Below are positions 21,194 through 31,436 of a stretch of 64,000 nucleotides of DNA, in pieces; position 1 is the stretch's first letter; each line of letters starts with the position of its first letter. The notes below the pieces were generated by a model. It ran no database searches. It saw only the letters and a list, made by a program, of their open reading frames with translations, and was not told where the DNA came from. The position numbers were made by a program, and so were the translations under genes. The DNA is from Naumovozyma dairenensis CBS 421 (lineage: Eukaryota; Ascomycota; Saccharomycetes; Saccharomycetales; Saccharomycetaceae), in NCBI RefSeq assembly GCF_000227115.2, contig NC_016485.2:1-64000 (forward strand). Reading direction: 5' to 3'.

Positions 21194-22069
21194 ATGGTCC
21201 TGAGTTCATTTCTAACATCCCTCCTGTCAGGTGCAGCAGCTGGAACGTCAACAGATCTAGTGTTTTTCCCCATTGATACCTTAAAAACAAGATTACAGGC
21301 TAAGGGAGGATTTTTTGCTAACGGTGGCTACCATGGTATTTATAGAGGTCTAGGTAGTGCAATTGTCGCATCTGCACCAAGTGCTTCTCTCTTCTTTATC
21401 AGTTATGATACAATGAAAGTAGAGGCTAGGCCGTATATTGAGAAGTTGATACAGAATACAACCAAAAATGATGCTCCATCTACTCAATTAGCAGATACTT
21501 TAACTCATATGTTTTCATCATCTGTTGGTGAAGTTGCTGCATGTTTAGTTCGAGTGCCAGCTGAAGTCATTAAACAACGAACTCAAGTACATAAAACAAA
21601 TTCTTCATTACAAACGTTAAAGATCATTCTTAGAAATGAAAATGGTGATGGTATTAGAAAAAATTTATATCGAGGTTGGTCTACCACCATCATGAGAGAA
21701 ATACCATTTACCTGTATCCAATTCCCATTATACGAATTCTTAAAAAAGAAATGGAAAGAAGCTGATGCTTCCGATGGACCATTAAATCCGGTAAAGGGAG
21801 CAATATCAGGCTCTATAGCTGGTGGGGTTGCAGCAGCAACAACTACACCATTAGATTTTCTTAAGACTAGGCTGATGTTAAATAAGACATCAATACCTGT
21901 TAGACATCTCGTGCAAAATATTTATCGAGATGAAGGATTCAAAATTTTCTTTAGTGGAATCATCCCAAGGACGATGTGGATAAGTGCTGGTGGTGCAATT
22001 TTCTTGGGAGTCTATGAAATGACTCACTACGTAATTGATACGTCACATTTACTATCTACTTTTCCATAA
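21194..22069 (+). CDS. PET8: mitochondrial S-adenosylmethionine carrier Pet8
   Basis: 291 residues. Pet8 (Sam5) imports S-adenosylmethionine into mitochondria for methylation, biotin and lipoate synthesis. The sequence has the three repeated mitochondrial-carrier signatures PIDTLKTRLQ (residues 26-35), PAEVIKQRTQ (about 124) and PLDFLKTRLM (about 220), and six hydrophobic segments. The block SGAAAGTSTDLVFFPID and the run MREIPFTCIQFPLYEF are typical of the SAM carrier subfamily. Length agrees with the 284 residues of S. cerevisiae. Confidence 0.97.
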   Translation: MVLSSFLTSLLSGAAAGTSTDLVFFPIDTLKTRLQAKGGFFANGGYHGIYRGLGSAIVASAPSASLFFISYDTMKVEARPYIEKLIQNTTKNDAPSTQLADTLTHMFSSSVGEVAACLVRVPAEVIKQRTQVHKTNSSLQTLKIILRNENGDGIRKNLYRGWSTTIMREIPFTCIQFPLYEFLKKKWKEADASDGPLNPVKGAISGSIAGGVAAATTTPLDFLKTRLMLNKTSIPVRHLVQNIYRDEGFKIFFSGIIPRTMWISAGGAIFLGVYEMTHYVIDTSHLLSTFP

Positions 22070-22206
22070 ATGAGCCGAAACGTAGATATATTAGGAAAAG
22101 AAGAAGGAAGAATCACTACCATGTGTAAAAAAATAATAGATATTTAAATATGTATTATAAAAAGAAACATTTTGTCTTTTCACTTTTTCTGTAAGAAAAC
22201 ATAGGA

Positions 22207-22746
22207 TCAATGTCTTCCAAAAGTGACAGCCTTGGGATCTAACGGCATTCCATCACTAGCTATCCCGTTTTCATTGAATTGTCTCTCTGTATAAAGTAAT
22301 CTAGCCTTATCGAAGCTTATGTTTTGAGCTTGCATAATTCGTCTAATCTCTTCCTTGGTGGCATCATCTAATCCAGACCTTTCATCATCCACATTATTGG
22401 AAATTATATCGAAATGTCTTGAATTAAACCCTTGCTCTAAGTCATCTACAAAAGAGTCATTAAGTTCTATTCGTCCTCCGAGGCGGTACCTAAATCTGGT
22501 ATACATTTCATTGATTTTGAATTCTAGAAGTAATCATTATAACAAAAGAAAGAACAGTATGTTGTTCGTTAGTATAATGGGCAGTTCGTGTACTCAATGC
22601 AGTATAATACCTTCAAGGTTGCAGAAATGGGCTTGATATGACATACTAATTGACTCCCTGCGTATGTATATGAACGCGAATATGATTATGAAAATCACTA
22701 ATAGGGCAATAAACTTAACATGTTTGGTATTGAAGCCAAGGAACAT
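22207..22746 (-). CDS. YCL012C: DUF2015 (YCL012C-type) membrane-anchored protein, spliced
   Basis: Two exons: 22647-22746 and 22207-22523, giving 138 residues. Exon 2 carries the DUF2015/UPF0357 core (GLDDATKEEIRRIMQAQN, then FDKARLLYTERQFNENGI and a DPKAVTFGRH end). Exon 1 starts at ATG 22746 and encodes a single N-terminal membrane helix (FIALLVIFIIIFAFIYI), as in other family members. The intron (22524-22646) has GTATGT, an exact TACTAAC branchpoint and TAG, and joining the exons keeps the frame. The ATG at 22506 alone would give a 99-residue protein without the anchor. Function is unknown in any yeast. The neighbour HRB1/GBP2 mirrors the YCL012C-YCL011C pair in S. cerevisiae. Confidence 0.9.
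22524..22646 (-). other. spliceosomal intron in the YCL012C orthologue (123 nt)
   Basis: 5' splice site GTATGT at 22646-22641; branchpoint TACTAAC near 22574-22568; 3' splice site TTCTAG at 22524. One base of phase from exon 1 plus two from exon 2 complete a Lys codon. The tRNA-like wording inside it (TTAGTATAATGG) is coincidental. Confidence 0.88.
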
Positions 22747-23119
22747 GGCGTGGTTGACAATTAGAATACTTCCTTTATGTATATTAGGGTTATGTATTCT
22801 CCTTTAGGTAGTAAGGAATTGCTTCGTATATCGATGATTTTTTTAACTACGTAGTAACACTACTTTCATATTCCTGTTCCAAATTTTAGATGCGACGGTG
22901 CATAGCGTGTATAAAATATCCTTTAAAGTTAAATCTTCGATTAAGCCAGAATACCATTGAGAACATGGCAGAAATACACGAGACAGAGGTATAATTAGTA
23001 TACGGAGACTATACCTATCATGTATGTAAAGTTCTGAATTGATAAAATTCGATTAATATAAACTTCTTTATGTAATAGATATATGATACAGGTTTGAACA
23101 CTTAAAAATCCAAAATGTC
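22747..23119. other. intergenic, downstream of HRB1/GBP2
   Basis: About 370 bases holding the 3' region of HRB1/GBP2 and the promoter of the YCL012C orthologue, both on the minus strand. No gene or clear motif. Confidence 0.4.
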
Positions 23120-25000
23120 TTAAGAACGTTTACCATACGATATTTGTAACTCGCAACCACCATAATTGTAACCGTTCAGTCTTTCAATACAAACATCAGC
23201 GTCTTCTAAATTGATATATTCTACGACAGCTTCACTTGTAGGTTCACCTTTGTCATTATATTTCAATTCTGCATTGCTGATTCTACCGATACTTTCGAAT
23301 AAATCGTATAAATCACTTCTTGCTGTGGAGGCTGGTAGGTTATTACAGTAAATTAAATGGTTACGTTCACCGCTGCCAGTAACATTTTCTGTGAAAGTAG
23401 AATTTTTAAGAATTGGAGGAGCATAACTAGGTTGAGTTGGAATAGCTCTTGCGCCAACTGGATTTTGTTCCGTCTCAATATTTGGCATTTGATTATCTTC
23501 ATCAACATCCATTCTTGATTGGTCGTGATTTGGAGCAGTATTAATGTCATTCCTGTAGTCATTTCCATATTTATAATCGCTTGGATCTTGACGGTTGGAA
23601 TAACCTTCTTTGACATCTATCCTCCTTCCTTCCATTTCAGTACCATTAAGCGTTGCAATAGCCTTTTCCATTGCACTCTTTTCACGTAAAATAACTGTAC
23701 CAAAACCTCTAGAACGACCACGAGAATCTAATTCGATATCGGCGCGTAAAACATCACCAAATTCTTTAAACATATCCTTTAAAGCTTGCCAGTTGATAGA
23801 AAATGGTAAATTGGCAATGAAAACCTTGTATCCTTGGCGATTTGGCTGTCTAGTTGAGGGTGCTCTATCATACGATGATGATGATTTGTCTTGGTAACCG
23901 CGTGATGAGGAAATAGATTCGTCGGATCTTCTTGAACTACGTCCACCATCAGGTGGTGGATTATCTTGTCTAACAAATATTTGACGGTCCAAAAAATATG
24001 AACCATCATATTGACGAATGGCATCTTCAACATCTTTGGAATTCGTGAATTCGACGGTCCCCATTCCTCTATGATGACCTTTTGATGTAATGATATCTGC
24101 ACGTACCACTTCACCGATACCAGAGAAATATTCTCTTAAATCTTCTGGAGTACAATCGTATGTTAAGTTTCCGACGAATATACTATTGGAATAGTTTCTA
24201 TTCACTTTCTCTTCGTAAGTACTATCCAATTCTCTTGCTAATACAGGACCGTAATCACCTTTGTCACTTCTTCTATCCATTCTACCTCTACCTCCTGATC
24301 TTTGAAACCTACCAGTGTCTCTAGAACCGTGGTATCCACGATGATCATCATATCTTTTGTCGTTTCTTCTATCATCTCTACGATACCCGTTATCATTACG
24401 GTATCCTCTGTCGGGGCGGTCATATCTACTCGAAGAAACATATGAATCGTTACTAGGTTTTGAGCGATAACTTCTTCTGTCATCTGGACGACTACGTTGA
24501 CCATCATCACTCATACGACGACGGACCGGAGACCTTGATCTACTACGTTGACCATTCTAAATTGACAAAAGAAGAGTAAAAATGATAGAAACAGAATCAA
24601 TCATTCTTAAAGTTATATATTAGTATTAGTAAAAATAGCAGAATAAAACAATTAAAGTTTTTCTTTTAGATGGAAGTAAGCAACTTTTTACCGACAGCAA
24701 TGTTACCAAAAATAGCAGAACTAGAACCAGCACATATCATATAGAAATTTAAAAACAAAAGAGAAAAAAAGGCATCAAAAATATAAGCAGGTACCAGAAT
24801 GGCTAACAAAGGAAACAACGGCAATATTTAAGCAACCCCAACAATAAATAAATAAATAAAGAAATCCCCGTTCTCTTTTCTTCAACATAGTACCATACAT
24901 CTACCAGAAACTTGAGAAAGCAGCATAATGATGAAGAGAAAAGCAAAGAGATATTCTTTTTTTAGCAAAATTATCATCAACATACATTTAAATCAGACAT
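23120..25000 (-). CDS. HRB1: Hrb1/Gbp2 SR-like mRNA export protein, spliced
   Basis: Exon 1 is only 15 nt (24986-25000, MSDLN) and exon 2 spans 23120-24556, giving 483 residues. Hrb1 and Gbp2 are shuttling SR-like proteins that load on mRNA with the TREX complex and take part in export and nuclear quality control. Exon 2 opens with an RS stretch (RSRSRSPVRRRMSDD) matching the S. cerevisiae protein; calling the start at the internal ATG 24514 would drop it. An RGG/Arg-Asp-rich region is followed by RRM1 (about 129-204, IFVGNL / HRGMGTVEF), RRM2 (248-321, VFIANL / SRGFGTVIL) and RRM3 (405-480, LIYCNNL). S. cerevisiae HRB1 also has an intron near its start. This is the only copy in the window, so HRB1 versus GBP2 cannot be decided. 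Confidence 0.95.
24557..24985 (-). other. spliceosomal intron in HRB1/GBP2 (429 nt)
   Basis: 5' splice site GTATGT at 24985-24980 and 3' splice site AATTTAG at 24557. Two tandem TACTAAT branch-like words lie about 63-75 nt upstream of the acceptor; these are one base off TACTAAC. Splicing is phase 0 and joins MSDLN to NGQRSR. T-rich stretches precede the acceptor. No snoRNA was found inside. Confidence 0.85.
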
Positions 25001-25438
25001 CTTTTTTTATACCAGCTTTACTAAACGGATATGTAAGCGCAATAAACAAACAAAATAAGCCCAGGCGTAATATAATACCAACTTGTGAATTAAGTAATAC
25101 CAGTCAATATACCTTATTTTGGTTTAACCCATGCGACTACAAATCAATAACTAGCATGAAATAGTTGTTTCTTGTTGTACGTATATATTATTATTCACAC
25201 TCATATAATATAGATTCAAATTTTTCTTTCTCCGTTGCCAAATTTTTGGGTTACCCTCTGGAAGACTTCTCGATAAAATAACTAATGCAAATAGCATATT
25301 TGAATATATTTATATGCGAGTCCCGTATTACAAGAATAAGAGAATATCATCTAAGGGACAGTTGAAAAAAGTTGTGAGTGAGTTCGTTCCTGGAAGGTAG
25401 TTATATAAAAGGTCAAAGAGGCACCCTAGTCAGTGAAA
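25001..25438. promoter_or_regulatory. divergent promoter HRB1 / MRP7
   Basis: About 440 bases between exon 1 of HRB1/GBP2 and the MRP7 start. AT-rich, with TATATTATTATT and TATATGCG words. No specific regulator site recognised. Confidence 0.4.
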
Positions 25439-26560
25439 ATGTCCTCCTTGGTTAAGAGATTTGCATGTGTGATCGTGCAGCAAGTGCGTCATTCAACGAA
25501 AAGAGCCGCTGGTTCAAGAACCTCTATGAAAGACTCTGCAGGTAGAAGACTGGGTCCCAAGAAATATGAAGGACAACAAGTTAAAACAGGTCAAATATTG
25601 ATGAGACAAAGAGGAACCAAGTTTTATCCCGGAGAAAATGTCGGTATAGGGAAAGACCATACTTTGTTCGCTTTGGAACCAGGTATTGTTAGATATTATT
25701 TGGACCCATTCCATCCAAAAAGGAAGTTCCTTGGCGTGGCTCTAAGTAGAGATTATAGTTTACCAAAGGACCATTTTGCTCCAAATGTAAGGAGATTTGG
25801 AAGAGTTGAGATCAAGAACGAAAAAGTAGCTCAAATGGAAGAAGAAACATTACCAAGGAAACAAGATTTATTGAAAAGTTCCATTTTAGAAAAATTACAA
25901 TCTCGTGATTCGAAGAGAGTTGAACTAGAAGATCAATATTCCAAACTGGTGAAAGATCAATTTAAATTACCAATTACTGATGAGGAAGATTTGCCTTTAG
26001 CAACGAAATATTTGGCCCGTTTGAGATCTTCTTTGAAAAACGGATTCCCACTTGAAGATGCTCAATTTTATTCCAAATGTTACCTTGAAATGAATATGAA
26101 ATTGAAATCACAAAAAGAAAAATGGTCGCAAGACATTATTGAAAAGGAACAAACGAGGATTGCTGAACTAACGACCTTATTGGATAAATCAGTTTCATTC
26201 TCCAATAAATTAGATCTAATTCCGTATTTATCGCAGGAAACTAGAAACAATTTAAAATCAGAATTTATTGATAAATTACGAACCAACTTCCCTGAAATAA
26301 AAACTAAGAAGGACAGGAAGGCAATTAAAGAATTATTTAATGATGCAAATAGATTTTTGACCTTGTCAGAGGAAGTCAAATTAAGAAGAACATATTTAAA
26401 ACCGATCATGTCCGAATCATTGGAAGATACATTAATAAAAGATAAAAATATTGATAAGAAAACAATGAAAAAAATTACTATAATAAAACGTTTCAATTAT
26501 GAAAGACACCGTGTAGATACAATTGTGAGAACGAATAGTGCATTTCTCAACAAACTCTGA
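25439..26560 (+). CDS. MRP7: mitochondrial ribosomal protein bL27m (Mrp7)
   Basis: 373 residues from the first ATG at 25439. Mrp7 is the large-subunit mitochondrial ribosomal protein homologous to bacterial L27, which reaches the peptidyl-transferase centre. A basic N-terminal presequence (about 1-25) precedes the L27 domain: [20 protein letters not shown], then [19 protein letters not shown] and [17 protein letters not shown]. The fungal extension of about 250 residues is Lys/Glu-rich and helical, as in S. cerevisiae (371 residues). The order HRB1-MRP7 is that of YNL004W-YNL005C. Conserved gene order ends after this gene. Confidence 0.97.
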   Translation: MSSLVKRFACVIVQQVRHSTKRAAGSRTSMKDSAGRRLGPKKYEGQQVKTGQILMRQRGTKFYPGENVGIGKDHTLFALEPGIVRYYLDPFHPKRKFLGVALSRDYSLPKDHFAPNVRRFGRVEIKNEKVAQMEEETLPRKQDLLKSSILEKLQSRDSKRVELEDQYSKLVKDQFKLPITDEEDLPLATKYLARLRSSLKNGFPLEDAQFYSKCYLEMNMKLKSQKEKWSQDIIEKEQTRIAELTTLLDKSVSFSNKLDLIPYLSQETRNNLKSEFIDKLRTNFPEIKTKKDRKAIKELFNDANRFLTLSEEVKLRRTYLKPIMSESLEDTLIKDKNIDKKTMKKITIIKRFNYERHRVDTIVRTNSAFLNKL

Positions 26561-26753
26561 ATTAAAAGAAAAGATATATATTCACTCCAAAAAATACCAA
26601 ATATGAAATAAATGAAAAATTATAAAAGTATATATTCTACTTATGTATTATTTATTTGACTATGATCCACTTGTATATAAAAAAAAGTTCGATATAATCC
26701 TGATACAATTTCAATACACTCTTTGAATTTGAAAAAAATACCCCCTATGATAT

Positions 26754-27959
26754 TTAATACGAATAGTTATTATCTCTAAAATACGCTTTAGCAGGCGTAA
26801 ATACATGCATTGGTTCCCAATTATTTTGATCGATTGTCAGTATATTTGCTTCTGTTAAAGGTGTACTATAATAGTAGCTTGGTAAAGTATTTGCAGATGA
26901 ACAACTTCTAATCCTCTCCAATGAATATTTTGACGAGCCATTATGAACGGCAATCATTCCATATGGACCCTTTATAGTATGCTTGTATGCTTGTAAATTT
27001 GAACCCATAATCATTGAAGGTATACGTTCCTGCGGATCACCCAGACGTCGTTCCCATGTTATGTCAGAAGAAACATATGTTTCCTTTTCTAAAGAGGTGT
27101 CCTCGGATAATAATCGTTTGTCTATTAAACGCTCAATATTATAATTGATGGTGATCCAAATATATTCCCTAAGCCCACCCTTTAAATGATACTCGTTCTT
27201 TAGTCTTTTATAGACATAATACAAGCAGCATAGAGCTGCAATGAATTTAGAAATGAAAAAAGTCCAAAGAATAAATGAAAATAACATGAATGATAAAATG
27301 ACAGCTTCTTCATGATTAGTTTCTCCGATCCTTTTAATCTTATTAATAAGACCATGCAATGATTCCAATTTCTTTAAATCACTGGATTGAGGATCATCTC
27401 CACTATTGTTGACTGCTATTAATGTTGACCACAAAGTTAATCCATTTATAACTTGTCTTGGTGAGTCAGCTAAAAGTAACCTCAAGCAACTTTTTAATTC
27501 AAAATAACTAAAAAATGCAATTTTTTGAAGTCTATTATCTGGCGTTATATTTTCGAAGAAGCAAAATACAGAGTAATTTGATAGAGATAATGAAGTTCGA
27601 GCAAAATTATTCATATAACAAGTTGTAATGACTTTTGTACCATATATTCGCAAACCATTGATTACATCGTAAAGTAGTAACAGAACTGAGATTAAAATAC
27701 ATGTACTAAACAACCATTTAGATATTCGGAACGGAAGAAATGGTTTAACATAATCATTTGACCATGTATTAAATGCTAGTAACTTAATACATGTATAGAT
27801 ATCTGATATTAAGAGAGCTGTTTTCAAAAAGGAAATCCCCCATATCAATAAAACATAATTCGATAAGGTCTTGAAATTGGCCACTTTGAAGGTATCAATA
27901 TCAAATTCTGCGAATTTTCTGCTGTTTGATGGATAGTTCCAATTAGGTTTGTAAATCAT
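26754..27959 (-). CDS. KCH1: Kch1/Kch2 (Prm6) low-affinity potassium transport protein
   Basis: 401 residues. Kch1 and Kch2/Prm6 are plasma-membrane proteins needed for potassium influx and high-affinity calcium-system activation during the pheromone response. Diagnostic runs are SDIYTCIKLLAFNTWSN, LPFRISKWLFS and the loop GLREYIWITINYNIERLID near the end of the membrane domain. Hydrophobic spans lie near residues 33-50, 83-103, 225-250 and elsewhere. The C-terminal 90 residues are hydrophilic and poorly conserved. In S. cerevisiae PRM6 (YML047C) lies next to PRP39 (YML046W). Here one extra ORF sits between the two. Confidence 0.93.
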   Translation of the reverse strand: MIYKPNWNYPSNSRKFAEFDIDTFKVANFKTLSNYVLLIWGISFLKTALLISDIYTCIKLLAFNTWSNDYVKPFLPFRISKWLFSTCILISVLLLLYDVINGLRIYGTKVITTCYMNNFARTSLSLSNYSVFCFFENITPDNRLQKIAFFSYFELKSCLRLLLADSPRQVINGLTLWSTLIAVNNSGDDPQSSDLKKLESLHGLINKIKRIGETNHEEAVILSFMLFSFILWTFFISKFIAALCCLYYVYKRLKNEYHLKGGLREYIWITINYNIERLIDKRLLSEDTSLEKETYVSSDITWERRLGDPQERIPSMIMGSNLQAYKHTIKGPYGMIAVHNGSSKYSLERIRSCSSANTLPSYYYSTPLTEANILTIDQNNWEPMHVFTPAKAYFRDNNYSY

Positions 27960-28399
27960 TATTCAACTAATTCATTTGTGACCTCTTAAAAAATAATAAT
28001 TTGCAGATTCATTTCATTTTGAAGTTATAGTATATTAATCCACATATTCTAATATATCTTTTATTTTTCTATAAATGATAGGTCAATGAATATATTGCTC
28101 AGTCACTAACAAAAGACTATCTTTACTATATTCATTAGATAATGGAAACTGTTTCAAGCATGTATCATATTTGATTTATCTTGAAACATTTTCCAAGTCA
28201 GCAATGTCACGTTTCGATTCTGGGCGCGTCACAATACTTTAATATGACGTTCCTTCTTTAATTTTATGAATGGTATTTACTAAATAATAATAAAGGTATC
28301 TTAAGCTAAGATAAATCTAAAACTGAACAATACAAAATAAAATCCCTTTTGATATTAAACATTAAAGTGGCTAGTGAACAGCTTTTTTGTGAACTTCTT
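27960..28399. other. intergenic, KCH1 upstream region
   Basis: About 440 bases. A TGAAACA word, the Ste12 pheromone-response element, occurs on the minus strand at 28185-28191 as TGTTTCA. It lies about 225 bases upstream of KCH1, which would fit the pheromone induction known for PRM6. A related TTGAAACA is on the plus strand nearby. Single short matches are weak evidence. Confidence 0.3.
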
Positions 28400-29248
28400 C
28401 TATATTGAGGGAGATACATTATTTCTTACCATGTATTGAATTTCATAAAAATTCGGATGATTATTCTGCTCTTCAAACCATTTCATGACAGTTTTCTTAA
28501 ACTGATTTTCTTCATGATAAAATTTCTCTAACAGGAAGGTGTTTAATAGAAATGTTTTAGAAGTATTATCCAACTCTGTAATGTGTATTCTGTCCTTTAT
28601 TAATGATTTTACATTATTTATTAGTTTTTCTTCACCCATTGGTTTTATCCTATTTATTGATTTAACTTCAACCAGCTTCTTTGAAATACGGGAATCCATG
28701 TTTTGTATTGAACAACCCTTCAGAAAAATTTCTTCTTCCACGGAAACCTCTGTCACTATTGAAATTTGTACTATATTAAGCTTTTCGAATGAATGTCTTA
28801 GGCTTTCTACTTCTTCTTTATCCACCAAAGGGAGAGGTCCATTTGGAGCATTTAAATGCCATATTTCTAAATTTTCCACTGGAAATATTTCGTTTACAAA
28901 TGGTGGAAATTTTGAATAAGGTACTACCATGTTATAAACCGGCTTGTCTGTGTTCTGTAAACCATCATTCATCGCATTATGATCAAAAATAGAGGTTTGA
29001 GAAGTGAAGGGCCTATGGACAACATCGGAAGTAGTGAGGATCTCTTTGAATTTTTTATTATGTTTCCCACTGAAAAAAGAGACTTGAGTAATCTGTTTGC
29101 ATTTTTCTCTCAGTGTCGAGAACATCGAACTGACAGTAGGAGAAGGCCATTTATCTGTCACTGAAGTACCTGCTGACATATAAAGAGTAAATTGCAGTCG
29201 CTGATTAGGTTTTTTTCTTCCTTGATACTTAATCGAAGGCTTTTGCAT
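28400..29248 (-). CDS. unrecognised 282-residue protein between KCH1 and PRP39
   Basis: Not recognised. The frame is intact from ATG 29248 and reads as a normal protein. It has a basic, Gln/Lys-rich N-terminus (KYQGRKKPNQRLQ) that could be a mitochondrial presequence. The middle is mixed, with NEIFPVENLEIWHLNAPNGP near residues 117-136. A charged helical C-terminus includes KKTVMKWFEEQNNHPNFYEI. There is no membrane span or Cys motif. It is absent from this position in S. cerevisiae, where PRM6 and PRP39 are adjacent. It may be an ancestral gene lost there or too diverged to recognise. Confidence 0.75.
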   Translation of the reverse strand: MQKPSIKYQGRKKPNQRLQFTLYMSAGTSVTDKWPSPTVSSMFSTLREKCKQITQVSFFSGKHNKKFKEILTTSDVVHRPFTSQTSIFDHNAMNDGLQNTDKPVYNMVVPYSKFPPFVNEIFPVENLEIWHLNAPNGPLPLVDKEEVESLRHSFEKLNIVQISIVTEVSVEEEIFLKGCSIQNMDSRISKKLVEVKSINRIKPMGEEKLINNVKSLIKDRIHITELDNTSKTFLLNTFLLEKFYHEENQFKKTVMKWFEEQNNHPNFYEIQYMVRNNVSPSI

Positions 29249-29471
29249 TGATACCTTTGAAAAGAATTAATATATTCCTCATATATTGTGTCATTTCCCA
29301 TTTTGTATATAAAAAATGTTGGCAACTTAATAGAAGCGCCTTGTCACAAACGGTAAGATAAGTGAAAGAAAAAGCGAGTGAAAAATGTATAGAGTTATAA
29401 GATATATCTACCTATTCAAATGGGATTAGGACAATATATTATCAGCTATACAAAAACCTCGAACATTACTA

Positions 29472-31436
29472 ATGTCGATACCTAATGAAGCTGGGATTCT
29501 GCGTGCAGGAGTTGATCAAAATACCGATGCTTTAAAAGGATTGGATGCATCTTTTTTGAAGGAAAATCCAGACTTTGTCGATGCTTACAGACAAATTAGA
29601 TGGGATGACATTAATACTTTGAACAAATTGATAGCAATGACTGAACAACTAGTGGTCAAATACAAGGATCCAAATGATACTATCAAGCAGTCTATTGAGA
29701 TAATATTTTATCAGATTTTACAAAGATACCCACTATTTTTCGGATACTGGAAGAAATTCACTGCTATAGAATATCAATTGTACGGATTAGAAAAGTCCAT
29801 AGCAACCCTAGCAAAATCTGTAGAAGCATTCCCAACAAGTTTAGAATTATGGTGTGATTATTTGAATGTACTTTTAACAAATAATCCCGATGAAGTGGAT
29901 CTAATACGATCGAACTTTCTCGTAGCTAGAACTTTAGTAGGATATCATTTTTTGTCTCATCCATTTTGGGATAAATATATAGAGTTTGAATCCAAACAGG
30001 AACAATGGGACAAGGTTAATGAAATATACCAAGAACTAATTACAATACCATTACATCAATATGCCAAGTATTGTACAGCATATAAGAATTTTCTTCATGG
30101 ACCTAATGCTACAAATGCATTCAAAGATCCTCAATTAGAAGTTAAATTCAAGAAAACATACGATCTTGTTAATAAACTGTGGGTTTATGAGTCAAGAATA
30201 AGACAAAATTTCTTTAATTTAACTCCTCTATCGGCTGAAGAAATTCAAAATTGGGAACAATATCTAAATTTTATTATCGAAAACCAATCCATTTTAGGTC
30301 TGAAAACAGAATTAATAAAATATATTTTTGAAAGATGTTTAATACCCTGCTTATATATTGAAAAGTTTTGGTTGCTTTACACTCAATGGATGAAAACGCA
30401 AGTTAATATGAAAGAGGAAAAAGAAAACGAATCATTTTTTACTTTACAAGATGTAATTTACTTATATCAACGAGGTGCAAAGATGTTACCAGTGCAGTTA
30501 AAAGAATATCGTATTGATTACATTGTTTATTTGAAAACCATATATAGGAAGGAAAAGGAATATGTGTTCGTTATCTTTACGGAAGCAATTTTTGAACTAA
30601 TACAAATGTGGCCACATGAACCAAGGCTCATGACTGAATATTTAATACTATTGAAAAGACATGATTTTCCTTCTAGTATTGAACAGACGTCTCAAGAAAT
30701 ATTGGGTCAACAGACATCGTTTGCCTCATTTTTAGATTCAACCATAAAAAATTTCTTGAGTAATAAACCTAAGAAGGAAAATCCAATAGATGACATGATA
30801 AACCAGAGTAACTTTTCAATTGTAGTGGTAGAGCTAATTAAAGTAATCTGGTTAGTCTTAAAAAATATAATCCAGACGAGGAAGTATTTCAATTATTTTA
30901 GTAAATTGCCAGCTTTAAAATCATCAACAACATTCTGGTCAACATATTATAAATTTGAAAAATCAACAAAAAATTTTGCTAAATTAAACAAGTTTATTAC
31001 AAATTTAGGAAAAGAAATTACTTTACCAACGGCAACGATAAATGATATCTTAACTGACTATCAATCTTTTTATTTGATAAATTCGAACTTGAACGATTAC
31101 CAAACATCAGATACGAGTGCGAATTCTAATGATATCACAATCGATCCACTACTTCAATCTCAATTCAAAATCAATGACCCTCAATGGATACCTGAAAAAC
31201 ACCATACCACGCTGCGATCAGAATGGTACAAGACTAAGCAATATAGGGAAAATGGGCACGTCGGTATCATCTTTGACAGGCCATACATTGTAAATCAAAT
31301 ATTGGACCGGGACTCGAAGTCATTCAAAAATGTACCACCGCCATCACCAATTTGCAAGAATTTGGAAAAAATTAATCACATTGGTAAGTCTAAAGATATA
31401 TTTACAGAAGAATATTTGAATAAACTATATAATTGA
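29472..31436 (+). CDS. PRP39: U1 snRNP splicing factor Prp39
   Basis: 654 residues against 629 in S. cerevisiae. Prp39 is a U1 snRNP subunit made of half-a-TPR (HAT) helical repeats that pairs with Prp42 and stabilises 5' splice-site recognition. HAT repeats run throughout: FGYWKKFTAIEYQLYGLEKS near residue 95, FPTSLELWCDYLNVLLTNNP near 128, LSHPFWDKYIEFESKQ near 166, FWLLYTQWMKTQ near 299. The C-terminal block HVGIIFDRPYI near 598 also matches the orthologue. It is divergent from the upstream orphan gene with only about 220 bases between them. Confidence 0.96.
   Translation: MSIPNEAGILRAGVDQNTDALKGLDASFLKENPDFVDAYRQIRWDDINTLNKLIAMTEQLVVKYKDPNDTIKQSIEIIFYQILQRYPLFFGYWKKFTAIEYQLYGLEKSIATLAKSVEAFPTSLELWCDYLNVLLTNNPDEVDLIRSNFLVARTLVGYHFLSHPFWDKYIEFESKQEQWDKVNEIYQELITIPLHQYAKYCTAYKNFLHGPNATNAFKDPQLEVKFKKTYDLVNKLWVYESRIRQNFFNLTPLSAEEIQNWEQYLNFIIENQSILGLKTELIKYIFERCLIPCLYIEKFWLLYTQWMKTQVNMKEEKENESFFTLQDVIYLYQRGAKMLPVQLKEYRIDYIVYLKTIYRKEKEYVFVIFTEAIFELIQMWPHEPRLMTEYLILLKRHDFPSSIEQTSQEILGQQTSFASFLDSTIKNFLSNKPKKENPIDDMINQSNFSIVVVELIKVIWLVLKNIIQTRKYFNYFSKLPALKSSTTFWSTYYKFEKSTKNFAKLNKFITNLGKEITLPTATINDILTDYQSFYLINSNLNDYQTSDTSANSNDITIDPLLQSQFKINDPQWIPEKHHTTLRSEWYKTKQYRENGHVGIIFDRPYIVNQILDRDSKSFKNVPPPSPICKNLEKINHIGKSKDIFTEEYLNKLYN

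Noticed and set aside
22506..22506. ATG 22506 as the start of the YCL012C orthologue
   Set aside because: Family members have an N-terminal membrane helix, which is supplied by the spliced exon at 22647-22746.
22557..22640. tRNA-like sequence with an A-box-like TTAGTATAATGG
   Set aside because: No B box, no acceptor stem pairing, and the stretch lies inside the well-supported intron of the YCL012C orthologue.
24514..24514. ATG 24514 as the HRB1/GBP2 start
   Set aside because: The conserved RS stretch continues upstream in frame to a 3' splice site, and a matching first exon is found at 24986-25000.
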